Origin: Cupriavidus basilensis
Lineage (GTDB): Bacteria > Pseudomonadota > Gammaproteobacteria > Burkholderiales > Burkholderiaceae
DNA length: 64,000 nt
Assembly (NCBI RefSeq): GCF_000876015.1
Contig: NZ_BBQM01000031.1
Span: 51,672 to 115,671, forward strand
Direction: 5' to 3'
Position 1 is the first letter of the stretch. Each line of letters opens with the position of its first letter. The position numbers were made by a program, and so were the translations under genes. The notes below the pieces were generated by a model, which saw only the letters and a program-made list of their open reading frames with translations, was not told where the DNA came from and searched no databases. Below, piece after piece: positions 9,635 to 16,137 of the stretch.

Positions 9635-9649
9635 CTTTTGGAGGGCCGT

Positions 9650-9916
9650 ATGCCGGCAGAAGACAAGTACAGGTATCACCAGCAGCAGCTCACCTCGCCG
9701 TCGCGCGATTTCGTGGTGGCGAACAAGGACGACAACGCGGACCTGCCGCAGGTGTCGCGCGCGATCTACGTGGGCACCGGCGGCGATGTCAACGCCGTGC
9801 GCGAAGACGGCACCGCGGTGCTGTTCAAGAACGTGCCGGCGGGTTCCATCCTGCCGATTCGTTGCTTTCGCATCAAGGCGACCGGCACCACGGCCAGCGA
9901 CCTGGTGGTGCTGTGA
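9650..9916 (+). CDS. Spike base protein, RCAP_rcc01079-like
   Basis: This 88-residue protein starts at the ATG at 9650 behind GGAGGG. It contains SRDFVVANKDDNADLP, IYVGTGGDV, FKNVPAGSILPIR and an ATGTTASDLVVL ending. Together these match my memory of the small spike base family first described in the Rhodobacter gene transfer agent. In that system the protein sits at the base of head spikes. Here it lies among fibre genes, followed by a head-spike-fibre type protein, so a shared spike assembly is plausible. The family recognition is from memory of the motif and was not checked by search. Confidence 0.65.
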   Translation: MPAEDKYRYHQQQLTSPSRDFVVANKDDNADLPQVSRAIYVGTGGDVNAVREDGTAVLFKNVPAGSILPIRCFRIKATGTTASDLVVL

Positions 9917-10125
9917 TGCAGTTGGGCATCGGGCTTTCGATTTCCGGTGTCGGGGCGCGTCGCTATGACGCCGACGATCTGGCCAGCGGCACGCTCAGCC
10001 TGAATTTCGTCGCTACCAACGACGTAACGCTGGTAGTCGATTTCGTTGCGGGGACCTACCGCGCGTGGATCGATGATCCGTCCTGGCCATATGGCGTGAC
10101 GGGTGTTTTCAAGGGAAAGGCATAG
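9916..10125 (+). CDS. Small phage protein, spike region
   Basis: This 69-residue frame starts at an ATG sharing one base with the stop of the spike base gene. Its length, coupling to both neighbours and absence of rare-codon bias support it as real. It has a short N-terminal hydrophobic run (LGIGLSISGVG) but no clear signal peptide, and it ends two bases before the next start. The position suggests an adaptor between the spike base and the spike fibre. The function is unknown. Confidence 0.6.
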   Translation: MQLGIGLSISGVGARRYDADDLASGTLSLNFVATNDVTLVVDFVAGTYRAWIDDPSWPYGVTGVFKGKA

Positions 10126-10127
10126 CC

Positions 10128-11336
10128 ATGCTGGTAAGCAAGAATTTCGGTGACATAGTGACCTTCATGCGTGCGTCCGTGGGATGGAGCTACAGCCCGG
10201 CCGGCGTGCTGGTGCCGAGCGCGGCCAATGGCCCACGGCTCGATTACGATCCCACGACGCAGCTCGCGCGTGGGTTGCTGCTGGAGGAGCAGCGGACGAA
10301 CTTGATCCGCAACAACTCGATGGCGGGGGCCACGGCGGGCACTCCGGGCACCTTGCCAACGAATTGGTTCGTCAACTCGGCGGGAACCGCATGGAGTGTG
10401 GTGGGGGTAGGCATAGAGGGCGGCATCCCCTATATCGACATTCGATTTCAGGGAGTGCCGTCGGCGGGCACGATTCAGATTGGTCCCGAGAACTATTCGG
10501 CGCTGGCTGCGGCAACGGGCCAAACTTGGTCGTTGTCGGCATTCGTGCGCGTTGCTGCGGGGAGTTTGACGAACATCGGCAGCTTTCGTCTCAACCTGGA
10601 CGAGAGCACATCCGGTGGTGCGTTTGTCTTCTCCAATACGAGTGCGGCCTTCCCGCTCGCCGCCGTGCAACTCGCGATGGGTCGGCCGTCGTATTCCCCG
10701 ACGCTATCCGGCGGTGCCACGGTGGGATCGATTGCTCCCCAACTGCGGCTTGGCGTGACTGTCGGCAGCGCAATTGATGTGACTCTTCGCGTCGGCGCCC
10801 CGCAGATCGAGCAAGGCGCCTTTGCCACCGCGCCGATTCTCACCTCCGCAGCGCAGGTCACTCGCGTGCCCGACAGCGCAGTCATCGCTGACCTGAGCAA
10901 GATCGGGTTCAATGCCGCGGAGGGCACGTTCTATGCCGAGGTTGAGGCGCCCAATTCATCCATCGCCACGGCGAAAGGCATTGTCAGCATCGACGATGGC
11001 ACCGAAAACAATCGCCTTACGCTGACGAAGGAGATCAACGGGAGGCTCGGTTTCGCGTCCGTCATCGGTGGCGCGGGCTCCGTCATCCTGGCATCGGTCG
11101 CCAACATGCCGGTGGGGCCGGTGAAAGTTGCGGCCGCATACAAGGCCGGCGACTTCGCCATGTGCATGGGCGGAGCGGCTCCTGTCATCTCGGCCGCCGG
11201 CGTGCTGCCGGCCGGCCTGAACGCCATGCGGCTCGGCGTGCGGTCGAACGGCGGGGCGATCAACGGCTGGCTGCGCAACGTCCGCTATATCCCCCGCCGC
11301 ATTACGAATGCCGAGCTCCAAGCGCTGACCACCTGA
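10128..11336 (+). CDS. Phage head-spike-fibre domain protein
   Basis: This 402-residue protein has near its N-terminus (about residues 45-75) the segment ARGLLLEEQRTNLIRNNSM, a hallmark of the phage head spike fibre domain. The following 300 residues look like two beta-sandwich modules; the C-terminal one ends in NGWLRNVRYIPRRITNAELQ, a pattern seen in concanavalin-like (LamG) folds. Such modules usually bind carbohydrate. It follows the spike base protein by 11 bases including the small coupled gene, so the three probably build one receptor-binding structure. No enzymatic motif is visible. Confidence 0.75.
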   Translation: MLVSKNFGDIVTFMRASVGWSYSPAGVLVPSAANGPRLDYDPTTQLARGLLLEEQRTNLIRNNSMAGATAGTPGTLPTNWFVNSAGTAWSVVGVGIEGGIPYIDIRFQGVPSAGTIQIGPENYSALAAATGQTWSLSAFVRVAAGSLTNIGSFRLNLDESTSGGAFVFSNTSAAFPLAAVQLAMGRPSYSPTLSGGATVGSIAPQLRLGVTVGSAIDVTLRVGAPQIEQGAFATAPILTSAAQVTRVPDSAVIADLSKIGFNAAEGTFYAEVEAPNSSIATAKGIVSIDDGTENNRLTLTKEINGRLGFASVIGGAGSVILASVANMPVGPVKVAAAYKAGDFAMCMGGAAPVISAAGVLPAGLNAMRLGVRSNGGAINGWLRNVRYIPRRITNAELQALTT

Positions 11337-11343
11337 GGCCGCC

Positions 11344-11670
11344 ATGTTCTATGACTACTACCTACGCGGTGCTGACCGCGACACCACGCGCGCGGCATTG
11401 CTGGCCGCGGGCTTGACGGTTGACGTTGACATCGACGGCGAGACGCGGCGCGTTCCTGCCGCAGGCGCCAGCCTTTCGACCATCGGCACGATTTACACGG
11501 GTGGCGAGTGGGATGCCGACGGCAACCTGGTGACGGAGCCGGTGGCCGTGCCGGGCTGGCACGTCAACCTGCGGCTGTCGCGTCCCCTTGAGGCCTCCGA
11601 GGTTGCCGCGCTGGCCGGCATGGAGATCTCGCCGGCGCCGGCGACTCCCTACAGGGTGTGGGCCGAATGA
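11344..11670 (+). CDS. Phage protein of unknown function
   Basis: This 108-residue protein begins seven bases after the spike fibre gene and overlaps the next gene by ATGA. It is acidic and soluble, with no membrane segment or recognised motif. It falls between the spike fibre and an HExxH protein, at the boundary between structural and lysis genes. The coupling on both sides supports it as coding. Confidence 0.6.
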   Translation: MFYDYYLRGADRDTTRAALLAAGLTVDVDIDGETRRVPAAGASLSTIGTIYTGGEWDADGNLVTEPVAVPGWHVNLRLSRPLEASEVAALAGMEISPAPATPYRVWAE

Positions 11671-12017
11671 AAATCTACCTTCACCCCCTCTGCCTGGTGT
11701 TCGTCACCAGCCGCCTGCTGCCGGCCCGCTTCGACGGCTATTCCTTTGGCCCCGTGGTCCTGGTGCGGCCGGACAGCAGCGCGGCGCTCCTCGTGCACGA
11801 GCAGACCCACGTGCGGCAGTTCTGGCGCTACCTGGGCCTCAACGGCCTGCTGTACGAGTTCAGCCCCAACTGGCGGCTTCGGCTCGAGCTCGAGGCCTAC
11901 CGCGCGCAGTTGGCGGTGGCCGGCCCGGCCGCGGCGCAGGGCATGGCGTCGTCGCTGGCCAGTAACTACGGGCTGGACATCACGCAGGAGGAAGCCTATC
12001 GCCTGCTCACGGCCTAG
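11667..12017 (+). CDS. Small HExxH protein of the prophage
   Basis: This 116-residue protein starts at the ATG overlapping the upstream stop (ATGA); an in-frame GTG at 11658 is the alternative. Near residue 47 it reads LVHEQTHVRQFWRY, an HExxH zinc-metallopeptidase motif, with a possible third ligand Glu in the LELEAYRAQ helix about 30 residues later. That spacing is usual for small gluzincin-like folds. There is no signal peptide, so any action would be in the cytoplasm or within the virion. It could process a virion or lysis protein or may be an inactive structural relative. It is the last gene before two tandem terminators. Confidence 0.6.
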   Translation: MKIYLHPLCLVFVTSRLLPARFDGYSFGPVVLVRPDSSAALLVHEQTHVRQFWRYLGLNGLLYEFSPNWRLRLELEAYRAQLAVAGPAAAQGMASSLASNYGLDITQEEAYRLLTA

Positions 12018-12041
12018 CGCGCCGATTGCTTCACCAGTCAG

Positions 12042-12089
12042 CCACCCCGCGGGGTGGTTTTTTCATTCCCGCCGAGTGCGGGTTTTTTT
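12042..12089 (+). terminator. Two tandem intrinsic terminators
   Basis: CCACCCC-GC-GGGGTGG (12042-12057) runs into TTTTTTC. Right after it, CCCGC-cgagt-GCGGG (12068-12082) runs into TTTTTTT. Together they separate the structural genes from the lysis cassette. The ribosome binding site of the next gene (GGGGAGG) lies just behind. Confidence 0.8.
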
Positions 12090-12104
12090 ATGCCGGGGAG
12101 GCAC

Positions 12105-12374
12105 ATGGGGGAAGACGACCCGACGCAGTTGCAGGCCGTGCTGCGTGCCATAGCGGAGCTGACAGAGGAGGTGCGGCGCTTGCGGACGGGATTTCCAGAG
12201 GGCGATTCGGATGGGCACCGGCGCTACCACGAGGAAATCATGCAGGCGATGGCGGACCGCCGGAAGCTGCGCCAGGAGCTCATCACGCACCTGCTCAAGA
12301 CGAGCTCATGGGCCGCCCTGGCGGGCGTCCTGTGGGCGCTGTGGGAACACTTCATATCCAAGATCAAGGGGTAA
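12105..12374 (+). CDS. Small membrane-anchored phage protein (holin-associated)
   Basis: This 89-residue protein starts at 12105 behind GGGGAGG. The N-terminal two thirds are charged and helical (coiled-coil-like, around ELTEEVRRLR). A single hydrophobic segment near the C-terminus (SWAALAGVLWALWEHF) is followed by a short basic tail. Proteins of this layout open many siphovirus lysis cassettes, either as a holin regulator or as part of a two-component holin. The next gene, four bases later, encodes the more obvious holin candidate. The exact role cannot be decided from sequence. Confidence 0.6.
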   Translation: MGEDDPTQLQAVLRAIAELTEEVRRLRTGFPEGDSDGHRRYHEEIMQAMADRRKLRQELITHLLKTSSWAALAGVLWALWEHFISKIKG

Positions 12375-12377
12375 CAC

Positions 12378-12713
12378 ATGAAAAACGTTTTGCGGCGCTT
12401 GGGTTGGCGCCTGTTCTGGTCGGCGCTGGCCACCGTGCTTGCCTTCGCCATGTTCCAGCCGCTGGCCTTGGCCACCGCCGTGCCGGAGGTGGCGGCCGTG
12501 CTGCCGGCGCTTGCGGTGGTCTACTGGGTGGAGATGTCCGTGCTGGTCATGCGCGTGGCGCTCCACCCGCGGTTGGACTTCCAGGACATCGCGCGCGATG
12601 CCGTGGCCAGCTCGACGGCGGGCGTTGGTGCAGCGATCGTGTTCGCAGTGCTCTCGATGGGCGTATTGGCGCGTATGGGGGTGATCCTATGGATCGTCTA
12701 CGGCGCGCGCTGA
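12378..12713 (+). CDS. Putative holin (multi-spanning membrane protein)
   Basis: This 111-residue protein has three hydrophobic segments: about residues 13-32 (FWSALATVLAFAMFQPLALA), 38-56 and 84-107. Basic residues at the N-terminus fit a lysis pore protein. It stands between a small coiled-coil membrane protein and the endolysin, whose start it overlaps by 25 bases. Holins vary too much for family recognition by eye, so the assignment rests on topology and cassette position. Confidence 0.6.
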   Translation: MKNVLRRLGWRLFWSALATVLAFAMFQPLALATAVPEVAAVLPALAVVYWVEMSVLVMRVALHPRLDFQDIARDAVASSTAGVGAAIVFAVLSMGVLARMGVILWIVYGAR

Positions 12714-13402
12714 TCGAGGGCCTCGCCGCGTGCGAGGTCTTCCTGTTGCCGGCGCTCACGCTCCTGCTCCTGTGGCTGGCCGGGCCGGCCGCGGCGCAGC
12801 TACCTGGTGACGCGCCGCGCTACCTGCCCCAGCTGCAGCACGAGCTGGCCGCGGCCTGGCCGGATGTCGCGCCGCGCGCCTGGGTGCCGGCGCTGATCGA
12901 GCAGGAAAGCCTTTGGCGCGTCAATGCCACGCTGCGGACGGCGCGCGAGCACGGTTGCGGCTTCGGGCAATTTACGCGCGCCTACGATGCCGGCGGCCGC
13001 ATCCGATTCGATGCGCTGGCCGAGACGCGGGCACTCGATCCCGGGCTCGCTGGTTGGTCGTGGGCTGACTGCGCGCGCCCGGAATATCAGTTGCGTGCGG
13101 TGGTGGTGAAGCTGCGCATGCACGATCGGCAGTGCCAGCCGCTCATGCACGAGAACCGCCAGGTGAAGGCCTGCGCGGCCGCTATGTACAACGGCGGCGC
13201 GGGATCGGTAGCCAAGCGCGTGCGTAGCTGCAGCTTGGTCGCTGGGTGCGACCCGGGTACCTGGTTTGGTCATCTCGATCACCAGTGCCCGCAGTCGCAC
13301 GAGCGAGCGGCCGGCTATGCCGAGTCGTTCTGCGAGATCAACAGCAAGTATCCCGCGCGCGTCGAGGCGCGCATGCCCAAGTACGTGGAGACGATGCGAT
13401 GA
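12689..13402 (+). CDS. Phage endolysin, lytic transglycosylase (SLT) type
   Basis: This 237-residue protein starts at the ATG at 12689 inside the holin gene. A hydrophobic N-terminus (residues about 15-33, ending GPAAAQ) is a cleavable signal or a signal-anchor-release segment. The SLT-like domain follows: ALIEQESLWR holds the expected catalytic Glu, HGCGFGQFTRAYD matches the Gly-rich GxxQ motif, and AAMYNGGAGSV matches the AxNxG motif. It would cleave the glycan strand at the end of the lytic cycle. Eight Cys residues in the C-terminal two thirds suggest disulphides formed in the periplasm. Confidence 0.85.
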   Translation: MDRLRRALIEGLAACEVFLLPALTLLLLWLAGPAAAQLPGDAPRYLPQLQHELAAAWPDVAPRAWVPALIEQESLWRVNATLRTAREHGCGFGQFTRAYDAGGRIRFDALAETRALDPGLAGWSWADCARPEYQLRAVVVKLRMHDRQCQPLMHENRQVKACAAAMYNGGAGSVAKRVRSCSLVAGCDPGTWFGHLDHQCPQSHERAAGYAESFCEINSKYPARVEARMPKYVETMR

Positions 13403-13800
13403 AGGTAATCAACTGGAGCGCCGCCGGCGTTGCGGCACTGCTCGGCGGCGTGCTGGCGTTGGTGCTGGCCAACTGGCTTTACTTCGCCCCGCGCGCGGAA
13501 GCCGCCGGCCAGGCGCTGGCGGCGGCCAATCAGCTGGCCGGCCGGGTGCAGGACGCGAATGAGCGCTGCGCTGCCGACGTGGGCACGGCCAACGCGGCCG
13601 TCGCGGCGCTGAAACAGGCGGCAGAGACGCGCGCCGCCAGCGCGGCCGCGGCGCTGGCCGAGGCGCAGGGGCGGGCCACCGAGGCGGAGAAGAAGGCCGA
13701 CTACCTGGCGCGCCGGCCGCCGTCTAAACCTGCCGACCTATGCGGCTCGCTCGACGAGCTGCTGACCGAAGCGATCAAGGAACGGAGGACAGCGCAATGA
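13399..13800 (+). CDS. i-spanin (Rz-like)
   Basis: This 133-residue protein starts at ATGA overlapping the endolysin stop. Residues about 8-28 form one inner-membrane anchor. The remainder is an Ala-rich periplasmic coiled coil, ending in a short charged tail. Together with the lipoprotein encoded next it would fuse inner and outer membranes in the last step of lysis. The order endolysin, anchored coiled coil, small lipoprotein is diagnostic even though the sequence is not conserved. Confidence 0.8.
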   Translation: MKVINWSAAGVAALLGGVLALVLANWLYFAPRAEAAGQALAAANQLAGRVQDANERCAADVGTANAAVAALKQAAETRAASAAAALAEAQGRATEAEKKADYLARRPPSKPADLCGSLDELLTEAIKERRTAQ

Positions 13801-14087
13801 AATTCCAGTTTTCGAAAAATCGAAATTTCGTGGTGCTCGCGGGGCTTGGCACGCTGCTGGCCGGCTGCGGCAGTGCGCCACCGCAGGTAATCAACCAGAC
13901 GAAGACCGTTGAGGTGCCGGTGGCCGTGCCGTGCAAGGTGAAGGCGGTGGAGAAGCCGGCTTGGGCGCTGGGCCAAGCTGACCCGGGGGCCGACGTGTAT
14001 GTGAAGGGGCGGGCGGCGCTGGTGGAGGTGCGCCAGCGCGAGGCGTATGAGATCCTGCTGGAGGCGGCCGCCGCGGCGTGCCGGTAG
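13797..14087 (+). CDS. o-spanin lipoprotein (Rz1-like)
   Basis: This 96-residue protein begins at an ATGA overlap with the i-spanin. A signal peptide ends in the lipobox LLAGC, so Cys24 would be lipidated and the protein held in the outer membrane. The mature part has several prolines and ends in a short helix that could pair with the i-spanin coil. The genes are adjacent, not nested as in lambda. A convergent gene follows after 20 bases. Confidence 0.8.
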   Translation: MKFQFSKNRNFVVLAGLGTLLAGCGSAPPQVINQTKTVEVPVAVPCKVKAVEKPAWALGQADPGADVYVKGRAALVEVRQREAYEILLEAAAAACR

Positions 14088-14107
14088 CCAGCGGCCGGCA
14101 TGTCCCG

Positions 14108-14797
14108 CTACTGGCCAGCCTTGACGCGCGGCGGTAACGGCGCCGGCTCGGCGGCCATTCCCTCGGCTGGGTAGAGCCGCAGGAAGGTGCGTGCCCTTTC
14201 CGGGTCCCGGCAGGTCAGCCAGTCGTCCCACTCGGCGCGCGGCAGCACGACCACGCCGCGCTTTTCTTTCCCTGGTCGATGGAACCGGCTCAACAGCGAA
14301 TGGCTCTCCGCGTTGACCGTCGGCATGGTGAACGTCAGCGCGCCGTCCGAGCGGGCACTCCACAGGCCGGCGATGGCGAACGGTTCGCCGGCGGCCAGGT
14401 AGATGCGCCAACGCACCGATGGGGCGCTTGCCGACTCGTAGTAGGGCTCATAGAAGCCGGCGGCCGGAATGAGGCAGAGCTGGCCGGCTGCCCACGGCCC
14501 TTTGAATGAGCCGCGGGAGCCAATGGTCTCAAGCCTCGCGTTCATCGTGTCATAGTCCTTCAACTTGGGCGGCGCGCCGGTCCTTCGCTCCGCCTCCTCA
14601 TTGCGCCACTTGATTTCCGCGCGCGGCACCATGCCGAAGCCGGCCAGTACGCACTCGCGGTGGCCGTCGCCGCCGGCGCGCACGATGGGTGCCAGATAGT
14701 CGCGGTAGGTCTCGGGCTTCCAGTCTTGGTCCGGTGGCTTGATGCCGAACACCTGCAGCAGTACCTGGCGCTGCAGCGGAGCATAGTTCGTGCACAT
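14108..14797 (-). CDS. SRAP-family protein (YedK/HMCES-like)
   Basis: This 229-residue protein starts at the ATG at 14797, chosen because it yields the family N-terminus Met-Cys-Thr-Asn-Tyr. After Met removal, Cys2 is the catalytic residue that forms a thiazolidine crosslink to abasic sites in single-stranded DNA. Later family features are present: NARLETIGSRGSFKG (Asn and Glu active-site segment), RCLIPAAGFYEP-like LCLIPAAGFYEPYY, and a His in the FTMPTVNAESHSLLSRFHRP region. It is the second gene of a minus-strand pair behind an SOS box, which fits a role in abasic-site or replication-fork protection during induction. Four bases separate it from the upstream gene. Confidence 0.9.
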   Translation of the reverse strand: MCTNYAPLQRQVLLQVFGIKPPDQDWKPETYRDYLAPIVRAGGDGHRECVLAGFGMVPRAEIKWRNEEAERRTGAPPKLKDYDTMNARLETIGSRGSFKGPWAAGQLCLIPAAGFYEPYYESASAPSVRWRIYLAAGEPFAIAGLWSARSDGALTFTMPTVNAESHSLLSRFHRPGKEKRGVVVLPRAEWDDWLTCRDPERARTFLRLYPAEGMAAEPAPLPPRVKAGQ

Positions 14798-14801
14798 GTG
14801 G

Positions 14802-15197
14802 TCATCCCCTTCGGCGAAGGTGGCGCTTTGCGATGCGTTCCTGCGCGCCCCGGTGCATGTCCTCGAAGATCCTGACCTCTCTGTCTGAGGGCACCTTGCC
14901 AGACCAGTTTCGAGAGCCGGGAAACGGGCTCTTGTAGTCGTCCTCGATCTCCTCGATGACACATGGCTCCGCATTGAATGTACGGAGGGTGGATTGGGTC
15001 ATCGCGGGAACGCCAGCGTGCTTCTCATCGACGAGGGAAACGAAGTAGCGAGCTTGGCGTATGAGGCTGCGGAGCCTTGCTATTTCCCATAGTAGATCGC
15101 GCACATCGGGCGAGCGGTTTCGAACGCCGATGTCGCGCAATTCCTCGCTTGTTAGGGCGGGGAGGTCCGGGGGCAGTGAGTCTCGAATCAGAGGCAT
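14802..15197 (-). CDS. SOS-controlled phage protein of unknown function
   Basis: This 131-residue protein has no recognised domain. It is charged and helical with a central segment DVRDLLWEIARLRSLIRQAR that could form a coiled coil. It ends four bases before the SRAP gene and is probably co-transcribed with it. The ATG follows the SOS operator by three bases and has no ribosome binding site, so translation may be leaderless, or the real start may lie further in (the GTG/ATG near VPAM would leave a much shorter protein). Context suggests a DNA-damage or induction role. Confidence 0.6.
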   Translation of the reverse strand: MPLIRDSLPPDLPALTSEELRDIGVRNRSPDVRDLLWEIARLRSLIRQARYFVSLVDEKHAGVPAMTQSTLRTFNAEPCVIEEIEDDYKSPFPGSRNWSGKVPSDREVRIFEDMHRGAQERIAKRHLRRRG

Positions 15198-15200
15198 ATA

Positions 15201-15216
15201 CTGTACAAATATACAG
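15201..15216 (-). promoter_or_regulatory. SOS box (LexA-type operator)
   Basis: CTGTACAAATATACAG is CTGT-N8-ACAG with an AT-rich centre and flanking TA on both sides, the canonical proteobacterial LexA operator. It ends three bases upstream of the 131-residue gene start, so LexA would cover the promoter and start site of the minus-strand pair. Confidence 0.85.
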
Positions 15217-15312
15217 TATTCTTGGTGAAAGAAAAGAGGAAAATCGATAGAAGGCGCGTGGCTTTTCGGCGTGGTTTTGTATATAAGTAACTGAATAAAT
15301 TAGATAATTAAC

Positions 15313-15361
15313 GCCCTGCAAAGCCGTACACGGCGGTTCGATTCCGTTCCCCCCGCCTCCA
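15313..15361 (+). other. Decayed tRNA-Cys 3' fragment, probable prophage attachment site
   Basis: The 49 bases hold an anticodon loop CTGCAAA (GCA, Cys), a T arm GGCGG-TTCGATT-CCGTT and an ending CGCCTCCA, whose U before CCA fits tRNA-Cys. The spacing from T loop to the 3' end is two bases too long, so this copy cannot form a normal acceptor stem, and there is no 5' half. It lies exactly where phage genes and low-GC sequence (15217-15312) give way to GC-rich host sequence. I read it as the displaced 3' end left by integration into a tRNA-Cys gene. From 15362 to 15656 I see no gene. Confidence 0.65.
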
Positions 15362-15656
15362 GCATCGCTGGCCGGTGCCGCTTCGCGCATCGGCCATGTG
15401 TGTGGCCGCCGCGGCATGCGGCAGGCGCTCCGCGCGCCTTTTCCGTTTTCCGTTTTTTCCCCGCCGTTCCCCCCCAAATGCGTGATGCGACCCCGCGCGA
15501 TGTGGCCCGCCGTTCGCCGCGCGCCCGCGCCATGCGCACAGAGGGTTTCCTGCCGTATTCCCGGCTGGAACAAGTCGGCCGAATCATGTAGTGTGAAGTC
15601 AACGCAGTCCATCCATGACAACCTCCGTCATCGTGCGTGGCGGGGAGACAATTGCA

Positions 15657-16100
15657 ATGACAAGAGATCTGCGTGTCCGCGCCGCACAACCGGCCGACTG
15701 GCCGGCCATCGCGGAAATACTCCAGTCCTGCGGGCTTGCCAGCGACGATCTCGATCCGTCGCTGGCGTCGTTCCATGTCGCCCTGCTCGACGGCCTGCTG
15801 GTCGGCTGCGCCGGCACCGAGGCCTACGGCGACACGGTGGTGGTGCGTTCGGTGGCGGTGCTGCCGCCATACCGCGACCGCGGCGTCGCCACTCACATGG
15901 TGTCCGCCGCGATGATGCGCGCGCGCGCCAACGGCTGCGTGCGGGCGGTGCTGCTCAGCGCCAACTGTCCCAACTACTTCGCCCGCTACGGCTTCTCGCT
16001 GATCTCGGCGGAGTGCCTGCCGCCGGCGGTGCGCGCCTCGCGCGAGTTCCAGCGGCAGGAAGGCGCGTTGCCGCTGTGCATGTGCTGCGAGCTGAAATAG
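15657..16100 (+). CDS. GNAT N-acetyltransferase, ArsN2-like
   Basis: This is a protein of 147 residues from the ATG at 15657, which has GGGGAG thirteen bases upstream; an in-frame ATG at 15615 would add 14 residues. The GNAT fold is clear: VRSVAVLPPYRDRGVATHMV carries the acetyl-CoA binding loop, and NCPNYFARYGF matches the beta-5/alpha-4 region. The C-terminal pattern VRASREFQ followed by PLCMCC resembles ArsN2, a small acetyltransferase of arsenic resistance islands. No other arsenic gene is nearby, so substrate is uncertain. It is the first host gene after the prophage. Confidence 0.75.
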   Translation: MTRDLRVRAAQPADWPAIAEILQSCGLASDDLDPSLASFHVALLDGLLVGCAGTEAYGDTVVVRSVAVLPPYRDRGVATHMVSAAMMRARANGCVRAVLLSANCPNYFARYGFSLISAECLPPAVRASREFQRQEGALPLCMCCELK

Positions 16101-16137
16101 GCCGGCCAGCGCCGGATGACACAGAGATGAAATACCG

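Noticed and set aside
15313..15361. 3' end of tmRNA
   Set aside because: The GCA anticodon loop and the U before CCA fit tRNA-Cys; no tmRNA-like sequence precedes it.
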